Positions 1 to 7,217 of a stretch of 10,999 nt of DNA are shown piece by piece. The notes below the pieces were generated by a model. It was not told the origin of the DNA, ran no database searches, and saw nothing but the letters and a program-made list of their open reading frames with translations. This stretch comes from Candidatus Latescibacterota bacterium. Its GTDB lineage: Bacteria; Eisenbacteria; RBG-16-71-46; SZUA-252. Position 1 is the stretch's first letter. The number at the start of each line of letters is the position of its first letter. The stretch is taken from contig JACQPZ010000112.1 of NCBI GenBank assembly GCA_016207265.1, positions 1 to 10,999 on the forward strand, given 5' to 3'. A program made the translations under genes and the position numbers.

Positions 1-1
1 C

Positions 2-250
2 AAGTGGGTCATCTCGATGGGCGCGTGCGCGTCGTGTGGCGGCGTCTTCAACGACTACGCCATCGTTCAGGGCGTGGACACGGTCGTCCCCGTGGACGTC
101 TACGTCCCCGGCTGTCCGCCGCGTCCCGAGGCGCTGATCTACGGGATCATGAAGCTCCAGGAGAAGATCGACCGGCAGCGGCTGAAGCCCGCTTCCCCCG
201 CCGAGGCCGTCTCGGAGGCTGCACCCGGCTCCAGCACCGCCACCGTCTGA
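2..250 (+). CDS. nuoB: NADH-quinone oxidoreductase subunit B, C-terminal part (5' end outside window)
   Basis: This is the last 82 codons of NuoB, the peripheral-arm subunit of complex I that holds cluster N2, the final electron donor to quinone. The reading frame is open from base 2 and reads KWVISMGACASCGG, then the family signature for the N2 region, VPVDVYVPGCPPRPEAL. The two C-terminal N2 ligands are visible as the Cys of MGAC and the Cys of PGCPP. The tandem Cys-Cys pair that supplies the other two ligands lies upstream of the window. An extra Cys follows closely in ASCGG, where Ser or Thr is common in relatives. After the conserved helix (YGIMKLQEKI) there is a loose Ala/Pro/Ser-rich tail of about 25 residues. 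The gene ends 5 bases before nuoD. The tail is too short to contain a fused NuoC. Identification is secure from the motifs. Confidence 0.96.
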   Translation, partial: KWVISMGACASCGGVFNDYAIVQGVDTVVPVDVYVPGCPPRPEALIYGIMKLQEKIDRQRLKPASPAEAVSEAAPGSSTATV

Positions 251-255
251 TTCGA

Positions 256-1443
256 ATGTCCACGGCGACCGCTCCCGAATTCAAGACCATCACCATCAAC
301 ATGGGGCCGCAGCACCCTTCTACGCACGGGGTGCTCCGGCTCGTGATCGAGCTGGACGGGGAGACCGTGGTCGGCCTCAAGCCGGTGATGGGCTACCTCC
401 ATACCGGCATGGAAAAGATCATGGAGTCGATGACCTACCACAAGTCGATCACCGTGACCGATCGGATGGACTATCTCTCCCCGCTGGGGAACAACATGGC
501 CTACGTCGGCGCGGTCGAGAAGCTCATGGGCCTCGAGATTCCGGAGCGCGCCCAGGTCCTCCGCCTCATCCTCCTCGAGCTGACGCGGATCTCCTCGCAC
601 CTCGTGTGGCTGGGGACGCACGCCATCGACCTGGGCGCGATGAGCGTGTTCCTCTATTGCTTCCGCGAGCGCGAGAAGCTGCTGGACGTGAACGATATGA
701 TCGCGGGATCGCGCCTGACGCCGAGCTATTTCCGCGTGGGCGGATTCTTCCAGGACGTGCCCGACGCGTTCGTTCCCCACGTCCGCCGATTCCTGGAAGA
801 GTTTCCCAAGGCGCTCGGGGAGTATCAGAATCTGCTTACCAAGAACCGGATCTGGACCAAGCGGACCATCGGGGTCGGCCTGATATCCGCCGAGCAGGCG
901 ATCGATCTCTGCGTCACCGGGCCGACCCTGCGCGGAAGCGGCGTGCCCTACGACGTCCGGAAAGCGCAGCCCTACTGCGGCTATGAGACCTACGACTTCG
1001 AGATCCCGCTCGGCCGAAACGGAGACGTCTATGACCGCTACCTGTGCCGCGTCGAGGAGATGAAGTGGTCGCTCTCGATCGTCCGGCAGGGGCTCGACCG
1101 GCTGAAGCCGGGGCCGGTCCGCTGCGACAATCCCTATCTCTTCCCGGCCGATCGCACCGACGTGAAGCGGAACATGGAGGAGCTGATCTACCACTTCAAG
1201 ATCATGAGCGAAGGCTACCGGCCCCCGCCGGGGGACGCCTATTTCTCGGTCGAGTCGCCCAAGGGCGAGCTGGGCTTCTACGTGGTCAGCGACGGAACGC
1301 CACTCCCGTACCGTGTGCGCGTAAGGCCGCCCTCGTTCATCAATCTCCAGACGCTCGAGCGCATGTGCCTCGGCCGGATGGTTGCCGATACGGTCGCGTG
1401 CATCGGGAGCATCGACATCGTGCTCGGCGAGGTGGACCGCTAG
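256..1443 (+). CDS. nuoD: NADH-quinone oxidoreductase subunit D (49 kDa subunit)
   Basis: NuoD forms most of the quinone-binding pocket of complex I, packed against the N2 cluster of NuoB. The 395-residue product matches the length of free-standing NuoD. It starts with a 13-residue leader and then TITINMGPQHPSTHGVLR. His24 in that loop and Tyr73 in DRMDYLSPLGNN are the expected quinone head-group residues. Other family blocks are GYLHTGMEKI (46-55), PYCGYETYDF, GDVYDRY and the standard C-terminus DIVLGEVDR. The reading frame stays open upstream to base 4, but that part is nuoB in another frame, and ATG 256 is where homology begins. No Shine-Dalgarno is evident, so translation probably couples to nuoB five bases upstream. 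There is no N-terminal NuoC domain, unlike the enterobacterial NuoCD fusion, and no nuoC gene between nuoB and this gene. Confidence 0.97.
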   Translation: MSTATAPEFKTITINMGPQHPSTHGVLRLVIELDGETVVGLKPVMGYLHTGMEKIMESMTYHKSITVTDRMDYLSPLGNNMAYVGAVEKLMGLEIPERAQVLRLILLELTRISSHLVWLGTHAIDLGAMSVFLYCFREREKLLDVNDMIAGSRLTPSYFRVGGFFQDVPDAFVPHVRRFLEEFPKALGEYQNLLTKNRIWTKRTIGVGLISAEQAIDLCVTGPTLRGSGVPYDVRKAQPYCGYETYDFEIPLGRNGDVYDRYLCRVEEMKWSLSIVRQGLDRLKPGPVRCDNPYLFPADRTDVKRNMEELIYHFKIMSEGYRPPPGDAYFSVESPKGELGFYVVSDGTPLPYRVRVRPPSFINLQTLERMCLGRMVADTVACIGSIDIVLGEVDR

Positions 1444-1445
1444 CC

Positions 1446-2729
1446 ATGACCGTGAACGGATCGGTGCTCTTGAAGACGGTCCACCTGCCCGAATCCCACA
1501 CCCTCGCCGTGTACCGGAAGCACGGCGGGTACGAGGCGCTTGCCCTGGCGCTCCAGAAGCAGCCCGACGAGATCATCGACATGGTCAAGCGCTCGGGGCT
1601 CCGCGGGCGGGGCGGCGCCGGGTTCCCCACGGGCACGAAATGGGGCTTCGTCCCCAAGGCGACCGACAAGCCGAAGTACATGTGCGTGAACGCGGACGAG
1701 AGCGAGCCGGGCGCCTTCAAGGACCGGATCATCTGCCAGAAGGATCCCCACCAGCTCCTCGAGGGGACCTTGATCGGGTCCTATGCGATCGGCGCGAGCC
1801 GCGCGTACGTCTACGTGCGCGGAGAATTCGCATTCGAGGCAGGGCGGATCCGCGAGGCGATCGATGAAGCCCGCAAGGCGGGGCTCATCGGGAAGAACAT
1901 CTTGGGCTCCGGGTGGTCCTGCGAGGTCTCGGTCTACCTGGGCGCGGGCGCCTACATCTGCGGCGAGGAGACGGGTCTCATCCAGTCCATCGAGGGAAAG
2001 CGCGGGGAGCCGCGGCTCAAGCCGCCCTTTCCGGCCGTCGTCGGCCTCTTCGGCTGCCCCACGGTCGTGAACAACGTCGAGACCTTGGCGTGCGTCCCGC
2101 ACCTCGTGAGCCGCGGGTGGGAGTGGTTTGCGGGGATCGGCACCGAGCGGAACACGGGCCCCAAGCTCTACGGCTTGAGCGGGCACGTGAACCGTCCCGG
2201 GATCTACGAGCTTCCCATGGGAACGCCCCTGCGCGAGCTGATCGAGAGCCACGGAGGCGGCGTCCCGGGCGGGCGTGCCGTGAAGGGGGTCATCCCGGGC
2301 GGAGCGTCCTGCCCGGTCCTGCGCGGCGACGAGATCGACGTCCCGATGGACTTCGACTCCTTGACCCGCGCCGGATCCCTGTTCGGGACGGGGACCCCGA
2401 TCGTCATGGACGATACGACCTGCATGGTGCGCGCGGCGTGGATCACCGCCCGGTTCTTCGCGCACGAGTCGTGCGGCCAATGCACGCCATGCCGCGAGGG
2501 CTGCGGATGGCTCGAGCGGATCCTCGTGAAGATCGAGCGCGGCCAGGGGGAGGAGCGCGACCTGGACGTGCTTCTTTCCGTGACCGACCAGATCGAGGGG
2601 AACACGATCTGCGCGCTGGGCGACGCGGCCGCATGGCCCGCGCGCGGATTCGCGAAGAAGTACCGGGACGAGTTCCTGCAGCACATCCGCGAGAAGCGCT
2701 GCCCGCTCGGCGGCGGCTCGCTCCACTAG
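1446..2729 (+). CDS. nuoF: NADH-quinone oxidoreductase subunit F (FMN and N3 cluster subunit)
   Basis: NuoF oxidises NADH through FMN and passes electrons to cluster N3 at the tip of complex I. The 427-residue product has the normal length. The glycine-rich FMN/NADH segment GLRGRGGAGFPTGTKW spans residues 51-66. ADESEPGAFKDR is at 83-94 and GAGAYICGEE at 166-175. The family motif continues as TGLIQSIEG, with Gly177 where Ala is usual. N3 ligands are Cys343, Cys346 and Cys349 (ESCGQCTPCREG) plus Cys389 (NTICALGD). ATG 1446 lies 2 bases after the nuoD stop, with GAGGTG at 1429-1434 as a distant possible ribosome binding site. The frame is open further upstream, but only as a shadow of nuoD. nuoE, the usual preceding gene and partner, is absent here. 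Confidence 0.97.
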   Translation: MTVNGSVLLKTVHLPESHTLAVYRKHGGYEALALALQKQPDEIIDMVKRSGLRGRGGAGFPTGTKWGFVPKATDKPKYMCVNADESEPGAFKDRIICQKDPHQLLEGTLIGSYAIGASRAYVYVRGEFAFEAGRIREAIDEARKAGLIGKNILGSGWSCEVSVYLGAGAYICGEETGLIQSIEGKRGEPRLKPPFPAVVGLFGCPTVVNNVETLACVPHLVSRGWEWFAGIGTERNTGPKLYGLSGHVNRPGIYELPMGTPLRELIESHGGGVPGGRAVKGVIPGGASCPVLRGDEIDVPMDFDSLTRAGSLFGTGTPIVMDDTTCMVRAAWITARFFAHESCGQCTPCREGCGWLERILVKIERGQGEERDLDVLLSVTDQIEGNTICALGDAAAWPARGFAKKYRDEFLQHIREKRCPLGGGSLH

Positions 2730-2737
2730 GGGACGCG

Positions 2738-4366
2738 ATGGCATCCGTGAAGCTCAAGGTGGACGGCCGCGAGGTCGTGGTCGAGAAGGGCACGAACCTG
2801 ATCGAAGCCTCCAAGCAGGCCGGCGTCTTCGTCCCTTCCTTCTGCTACCACCCCGGGCTCCCGGTCGTGGGCGTCTGCCGCATCTGCCTCTGCGAGGTCG
2901 AGGGGCGCCCGAAGCTTGTGGCCGGATGCGCGACTCCGGTCGAGGAGGGAATGCACATCATCACACGGTCGGCCAAGGTGGCCGAGGCGCGCCGGGCCGT
3001 CATGGAGTTCCTGCTCATCCATCATCCGCTCGATTGTCCCTCGTGCGACAAGGGCGGCGAGTGCACGCTGCAGGACTATACGATCCAGATGGGTCCTTCG
3101 CGGAGCCGGTTCACGTTCGAAAAAAACACGTGGCCCGAGGAGGACGTCGGCGGAAAGCTCATCCTCAACAAGAACCGATGCATCCTGTGCCTCCGGTGCG
3201 TGAACCTCTGCAAGGACGTCGCCGGAGTCGACGAGATCGCGGTGCTGAGCCGCGGCGAGCACACGTACATCGGAACCGTGGACGGGCGGAAGATCGAGAA
3301 CGAGCTGGCGGGGAATATCGCCGACATCTGCCCGGTCGGCGCGCTCACCAGCAAGGATTTCCGGTTCCAGTCGCGGCCGTGGGAGCTCAAGAACACTCCC
3401 TCGGTATGTCCGCTCTGCTCGAAGGGCTGCAACGTCGTGGTCGGCTACCACCCGAGGCGGAACGAGATTCTCCGGATCACGGCGCGCACGAACATGGACG
3501 TGAACCAGTGGTGGATCTGCGACCGCGGACGCGGCGGCTTCCACTTCATCCACGATCCGAACCGGATCGTGGTGCCCGTCCAGCGCGCCGGAGGAACGGC
3601 GCGGACGGTCGCGTGGAACGCGGCGCTTCCCGAGATCGCGCGCGCGCTCCGCGGCGTCGTTCAGCGCCACGGACCCGCCGCGGTGGGCGTCCTCGGATCG
3701 GCCGAGCTGACCAACGAGGAGTGCTATCTCACGCGGGCCGTGTTCCGGGACGGGCTGAACGTGCCGAACGTCGATTTCCCGGCGCGGCCCCAGCCGGAGG
3801 TCACGTACGCGAGATTCACGATCGAGGGGGACCAAAACCCCAACACGCGCGGCGCGCGCCTGTGCGGCGTCGCGCCGGGCCCCCTGGGGCTCGGCGTGAA
3901 CGAGATGATCCGCGCCGCGGCCGCGGGAACGATCCGGGCGCTCTTCTTCCTCCGCGGCGGCCCGCTCGAGCGGTTCGGGGATCCCGCGATCGTGGAGCGG
4001 GCGCTCCGCCAGGCCGAGCTCGTGGTCGTGCTGGATCTCCTCCCGTCGCCGGTCTCGGATCGCGCGCATTGGGTGCTCCCGGGCGTGAGCTTCGCCGAGA
4101 AGGACGGCACCTTCACGAATTCGAGCGGCCGCGTGCAGCGGATCCGGAAGGTGCTCACGCTCCGGGGCGACACGCGGGAAGACTGGCGGATCCTGCAAGA
4201 TCTGGGCCGCGCCCTTCACGTCCTCCCGTCGGCCGATCCCGATCCGGAGCGCATCTTCATCCGCCTCGCGCAGTCGATCCCGGCGTACTCGGGGCTTACG
4301 TACGCATCCGTGGGAGAGTTGGGTGCGCCGATCGCCCCCGCGACGGCGGACGTCGCCGTGGGGTGA
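2738..4366 (+). CDS. nuoG: NADH-quinone oxidoreductase subunit G, short form with N7-type cysteines
   Basis: NuoG carries the chain of iron-sulfur clusters between NuoF and NuoI. The ferredoxin-like domain holds the N1b ligands Cys36, Cys47, Cys50 and Cys64. The N5 ligands follow as His96, Cys100, Cys103 and Cys109, and N4 as Cys148, Cys151, Cys154 and Cys198, with Cys158 also present. Cys224, Cys227, Cys231 and Cys261 match the extra N7 cluster site known in Escherichia coli and Thermus. The molybdopterin-oxidoreductase-like part after about residue 262 is compact. It keeps GSAELTNEE, NPNTRGA and FAEKDGTFTNSSGRVQ, but roughly 100 residues seem missing between the first two blocks, and the protein ends soon after the last. 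Total length is 542 aa against about 680-900 in well-known homologues. AGGGGA (2728-2733) lies 4 bases before ATG 2738. The 3' end overlaps the deaminase gene. Confidence 0.96.
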   Translation: MASVKLKVDGREVVVEKGTNLIEASKQAGVFVPSFCYHPGLPVVGVCRICLCEVEGRPKLVAGCATPVEEGMHIITRSAKVAEARRAVMEFLLIHHPLDCPSCDKGGECTLQDYTIQMGPSRSRFTFEKNTWPEEDVGGKLILNKNRCILCLRCVNLCKDVAGVDEIAVLSRGEHTYIGTVDGRKIENELAGNIADICPVGALTSKDFRFQSRPWELKNTPSVCPLCSKGCNVVVGYHPRRNEILRITARTNMDVNQWWICDRGRGGFHFIHDPNRIVVPVQRAGGTARTVAWNAALPEIARALRGVVQRHGPAAVGVLGSAELTNEECYLTRAVFRDGLNVPNVDFPARPQPEVTYARFTIEGDQNPNTRGARLCGVAPGPLGLGVNEMIRAAAAGTIRALFFLRGGPLERFGDPAIVERALRQAELVVVLDLLPSPVSDRAHWVLPGVSFAEKDGTFTNSSGRVQRIRKVLTLRGDTREDWRILQDLGRALHVLPSADPDPERIFIRLAQSIPAYSGLTYASVGELGAPIAPATADVAVG

Positions 4367-5444
4367 CGCCCGGCGACGCCGCGCGCTCCTCCTCGCGCTT
4401 CCCAAGACCGATCTCCACGTCCACCTCGACGGCTCGATCCGTCCGTCCACGCTCTTCGCGCTGGCCCGGGAGCAGGGGGTGGCGCTTCCCGTTCGAGGCG
4501 AAGCCGAGCTCAAGCGGTTCCTCGACCGGTTGACGGCGGGCGTCAGCCTGCCCACGTATCTCAAGGCGTTCGATCTGACGCTCTCCACCCTGCAACAGGC
4601 GCCGGCGCTGGAGCGCGCGGCGTTCGAGCTGGCGGAGGACGCCCACCGCGAGAACGTGCGCTACATGGAGGTCCGCTACTGTCCCGCGCTTCACACGAAG
4701 CGCGGCCTCACGCTCTCGGACACGGTGGACGCCGTCGCCCGCGGGCTCGATGCGGCCGGCCGGCGCTACGGCATCCAGACCGGGACGATCGTCTGCGGCA
4801 TTCGGCACCTGAGCCCGAAGCTCTCCCTTGAGCTCGCCGACTTGGCCGTGGCATACATGGGGCGCGGCGTCGTGGGCTTCGACCTGGCGGGAGCGGAGAA
4901 GGATTATCCGGCGAAGGCGCACCGGGAGGCCTTCGACCGGGTGCTGCGCAACAACGTCAACGTGACGGTCCACGCGGGAGAAGCGTTCGGGCCGGGAAGC
5001 ATCCGGCAGGCCCTCCATTACTGCGGCGCGCACCGCATCGGCCACGGGACGCGGCTGCGCGAGGATCCGATGACGCTCGACTACGTGAACGACCACCGGA
5101 TTCCGCTCGAGATGTGTCTCACGTCGAACGTGCAGACGCGCGCCGTGTCCGGTCTGCGCGAGCATCCGTTCCGCGAGTATTTGAAGCTCGGCGTGCGCGT
5201 CACGCTGAACACCGATAACCGGCTCGTCTCCTCGACGACCATGACGGACGAGCTCGACCGGGCGGTCCAAACCTTCGCAATGGGCCCCGGCGACGTCCGG
5301 CAAGTCCTGATGAACGGATTCAAGTCCGCGTTCGTGCCGTTCCGGAGCAAAGGCGGCCTCCTGCGCCGGGCGATCGCCGAGATGGACGCCGTGCTCCGAG
5401 GCGCGAAGATTCCCAAGGCGGAATCCGAGCGCGACCTTCTGTGA
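4323..5444 (+). CDS. add: Adenosine deaminase
   Basis: The 373-residue product is a TIM-barrel metal-dependent deaminase, predicted to convert adenosine or deoxyadenosine to inosine in purine salvage. Metal ligands are visible: His32 and His34 in DLHVHLDGS, His217 in VHAGE (with the proton-shuttling Glu220), and Asp298 in LNTDNRL. His241 of HRIGHGTR is the catalytic histidine. Asn299 replaces the second Asp of the animal-type NTDD motif. From memory, NTDN also occurs in actinobacterial-type enzymes, so activity is still likely. The start is GTG 4323, the only ATG/GTG/TTG in reasonable position before the barrel. GGGAG at 4312-4316 gives it good spacing. It overlaps nuoG by 44 bases and has a short Arg-rich leader (residues 2-20). 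Coupled expression with the complex I genes is inferred from the overlap. Related purine deaminases (adenine or aminofutalosine) are the main alternatives. Confidence 0.9.
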   Translation: MRRSPPRRRTSPWGDARRRRALLLALPKTDLHVHLDGSIRPSTLFALAREQGVALPVRGEAELKRFLDRLTAGVSLPTYLKAFDLTLSTLQQAPALERAAFELAEDAHRENVRYMEVRYCPALHTKRGLTLSDTVDAVARGLDAAGRRYGIQTGTIVCGIRHLSPKLSLELADLAVAYMGRGVVGFDLAGAEKDYPAKAHREAFDRVLRNNVNVTVHAGEAFGPGSIRQALHYCGAHRIGHGTRLREDPMTLDYVNDHRIPLEMCLTSNVQTRAVSGLREHPFREYLKLGVRVTLNTDNRLVSSTTMTDELDRAVQTFAMGPGDVRQVLMNGFKSAFVPFRSKGGLLRRAIAEMDAVLRGAKIPKAESERDLL

Positions 5445-5474
5445 TCGGGAGCATCCAAAGCCGCAGGGACGCGC

Positions 5475-5503
5475 TTGAACGGGCCGGCCGTGTTCACTAA
5501 TAT
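5475..5503 (+). promoter_or_regulatory. Candidate sigma70-type promoter for the methyltransferase-bshA unit
   Basis: A -35-like TTGAAC (5475-5480) and a -10-like TAATAT (5498-5503) are separated by exactly 17 bases, in the only real intergenic gap of the window. Each box matches 4 of 6 consensus positions. A start near 5510 would leave a leader of only about 15 bases, which still includes the GAGGAG ribosome binding site. The AT-rich -10 stands out from very GC-rich surroundings. Not experimentally supported; the sigma factor preference of the host is unknown. Confidence 0.45.
5476..5496. promoter_or_regulatory. Operator-like dyad overlapping the -35 box
   Basis: Inverted arms TGAAC (5476-5480) and GTTCA (5492-5496) flank an 11-base centre that contains the perfect palindrome GGCCGGCC (5482-5489). 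The two symmetry centres differ by about half a base. The dyad covers the -35 box and the spacer of the candidate promoter, a typical place for repressor binding. It could also be chance in GC-rich DNA. Confidence 0.3.
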
Positions 5504-5512
5504 GGAGCGGAT

Positions 5513-5518
5513 GAGGAG
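5513..5518 (+). promoter_or_regulatory. Ribosome binding site of the methyltransferase gene
   Basis: GAGGAG lies 6 bases before ATG 5525. It supports that start over the out-of-frame ATGs at 5502 and 5511. Confidence 0.7.
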
Positions 5519-5524
5519 CCGACG

Positions 5525-6565
5525 ATGAACCAGATGGGTCGTGCCGCAGGGCCGCTGCGCTCCGTTTCGGGGCGGTTGAGCCCCGTTCCTATCTTGCAGG
5601 TGGCCACGGGTTTCTGGGCGAGCCAGGCGCTCTTGAGCGCGGTCGATCTGCGGGTGTTTTCCATCCTCTTCTCAGGCCCCAAGACCGCTCCCGAGGTCGC
5701 CGCAGAGGTAGGCGGCGATCCCGCCGCGATGGAAGCCCTCCTGGACGCAAACTGCGCGCTGGGCTTCGTGCATCGAAGCGGGGACCGGTACCGGAACGAC
5801 GAGGTTTCGAACGCGTACCTGGTCGAGGGCTCGCCCGGCTCGTACGTGGATCTCGTCCGCTTCATGCGGGACCCGCTCTTCGGGCTCTGGCTTTCGTTGA
5901 AGGAAACGGTCACGAGCGGCACTCCGCCGGTCGATCCCGCGACGATGGACGCGGTGGAGACGGCCCTCGCCCGCGCCTTCCACAACGGCGCCTACGCGTC
6001 GATGACCCGGGTCGCGGAGATTCTCGATATCGAGTTCAGCGCGTACTCGCGCATCCTGGACATCGGGAGCCACACGGGGGCGGGCGCGCTCTGCCTCGCG
6101 CGGCGCTATCCGCAGATCCAGGCGACGCTTCTCGACCGGCCCGTCTTCCGCGGACTCGCGGAGGAGTTCATCCGGACGACGAAGCTCGAGGATCGCGTGA
6201 CCTTCTCGGAAGGGAAGCCCGACGACGGAATCCCGGGCGGCGAATACGACCTGGTGCTCCTGTCCCACCACCTCTCGCGCCGGAGCCGGCCGGATCTCCC
6301 CGCCATCCTCGGTTCGGTGGCGCGATCGCTACGCGCCAAGGGGATGCTTCTCGTGACGGAGTTCCTCCTGGAGGACTCGCGGTCCGAGCCCCGGGAGGCC
6401 GCGCTCTATAGGCTGAACGTCGTGGCGAGCTACGGCCCGAGCTTCGCCGGAGCCCTCACGCGCTCGGAACTCTACGCGCTGCTCCAGCAGACGGGATTCA
6501 CAGGGGTGGACATGGTGGGTCTTCCCATGTTCGGGATCACGGCGATCACCGCGTCCAAGGCCTGA
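5525..6565 (+). CDS. SAM-dependent methyltransferase, O-methyltransferase (dimerisation-domain) type
   Basis: The 346-residue protein has the two-part layout of the plant-type or hydroxyneurosporene O-methyltransferase family. An N-terminal helical winged-helix dimerisation region (about 20-110, beginning VPILQVATGFWASQALLSAVDL) is followed by a Rossmann-fold catalytic domain. The SAM-binding glycine motif is RILDIGSHTGAG, with Asp179, Gly181 and Gly185. The acidic strand end follows at LLDRP. His248-His249 in LLSHHLSRR falls where the family has its catalytic histidine region. A strand LLVTEFLLED follows, as expected. The substrate cannot be read from sequence. It is the first gene after the candidate promoter and ends 3 bases before the hydrolase gene, so it is probably co-transcribed with the bacillithiol genes. 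Possible roles include natural-product, carotenoid/quinone or thiol methylation. Confidence 0.83.
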   Translation: MNQMGRAAGPLRSVSGRLSPVPILQVATGFWASQALLSAVDLRVFSILFSGPKTAPEVAAEVGGDPAAMEALLDANCALGFVHRSGDRYRNDEVSNAYLVEGSPGSYVDLVRFMRDPLFGLWLSLKETVTSGTPPVDPATMDAVETALARAFHNGAYASMTRVAEILDIEFSAYSRILDIGSHTGAGALCLARRYPQIQATLLDRPVFRGLAEEFIRTTKLEDRVTFSEGKPDDGIPGGEYDLVLLSHHLSRRSRPDLPAILGSVARSLRAKGMLLVTEFLLEDSRSEPREAALYRLNVVASYGPSFAGALTRSELYALLQQTGFTGVDMVGLPMFGITAITASKA

Positions 6566-6568
6566 GCC

Positions 6569-7210
6569 GTGCGGGTCGAGCGGTTTTCGGTCGGCCCGCT
6601 CGACAACAACCTCTATCTCCTGACGGCCGCGGACACGCGCGAAGCCATCGTCGTCGATCCCTCGATCGAGAGCGACGGCGTGCTCGAGCTGATCGAGCGT
6701 CGCGGGCTTGAGGTGAAGCGCATCCTCCTCACGCACGCCCATATCGACCACATTCTCACGGTGAAGCGGTTCCACGACGCGACGGGAGCCCCGGTGTGGC
6801 TCCACCCGGACGACGCGCCGCTCTACGAGCGCGGGGACATCCAGGCGGTCTCGATCGGAGTTCGATGGCCGGGCTCGGTGCCCGTCGGGCACTGGATCGC
6901 GGACGGCGAAGACGTCGGGCTCCCGGGCCTCGAGGTCCGTGCACTCCACACGCCGGGGCATTCCCCCGGGAGCGTGACCTACGTCACGCGCGACGGCCTC
7001 ATCGTCGGGGACGTTCTCTTCCGCGGCTCCGTGGGCCGCGTGGATCTTCCGGGCGGCGACTGGGACACGCTCGTCCGGTCGGTCCGGGACCGGCTGTTCC
7101 GCCATCCCCCGGAGACCCGAGTCTGTCCGGGCCACGGCCCGGAAACGACCATCGGCGTCGAGATGCGGACGAACCCCTTCGTGGGCGAGCACGCGCTCGA
7201 TCGGGCTTGA
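6569..7210 (+). CDS. Metallo-beta-lactamase-fold hydrolase, glyoxalase II-like
   Basis: The 213-residue protein is a compact MBL-fold enzyme of the hydroxyacylglutathione hydrolase-like (YcbL/GloB-type) group. All metal ligands are visible: His56, His58, Asp60 and His61 in THAHIDH, His131 in HTPGHSPGS, Asp148 in GDVLFRGSVGR, and His189 in CPGHGPETT. This is a full two-metal site. Members of this group hydrolyse thioesters of low-molecular-weight thiols, among other substrates. The long C-terminal helical domain of classical GloB is absent. The start is GTG 6569, 3 bases after the methyltransferase stop, with AAGG at 6557-6560 as a possible ribosome binding site. Location in a unit with bshC and bshA suggests a bacillithiol thioester as substrate, but that is inference. 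Persulfide dioxygenase-like or other hydrolase activities cannot be excluded. Confidence 0.88.
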   Translation: MRVERFSVGPLDNNLYLLTAADTREAIVVDPSIESDGVLELIERRGLEVKRILLTHAHIDHILTVKRFHDATGAPVWLHPDDAPLYERGDIQAVSIGVRWPGSVPVGHWIADGEDVGLPGLEVRALHTPGHSPGSVTYVTRDGLIVGDVLFRGSVGRVDLPGGDWDTLVRSVRDRLFRHPPETRVCPGHGPETTIGVEMRTNPFVGEHALDRA

Positions 7211-7217
7211 GGCTCTG

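Noticed and set aside
4..255. In-frame 84-codon extension upstream of nuoD
   Set aside because: It overlaps the coding end of nuoB in another frame, is Arg-rich and unlike any NuoD or NuoC sequence. Homology begins at ATG 256.
1044..1445. Upstream in-frame extension of nuoF
   Set aside because: Lies inside nuoD in another frame and resembles no NuoE or NuoF sequence. ATG 1446 fits the family start.
1440..2744. 434-codon open frame on the - strand opposite nuoF
   Set aside because: Mirrors nuoF in extent and has no domain signature; typical of GC-rich coding DNA.
2926..4533. 535-codon + strand frame across nuoG and the deaminase start
   Set aside because: Arg/Gly/Pro-rich out-of-frame translation. 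nuoG and the deaminase account for the same bases with clear motifs.
2726..4588. 620-codon open frame on the - strand opposite nuoG
   Set aside because: High-GC antisense shadow: Arg/His/Ala-rich, no recognisable domain, and it fully overlaps a secure gene.
5477..5495. Hairpin in the gap after the deaminase as a transcription terminator
   Set aside because: The stem has internal mismatches and no T-run follows. The position between a -35 and a -10 box fits an operator better.
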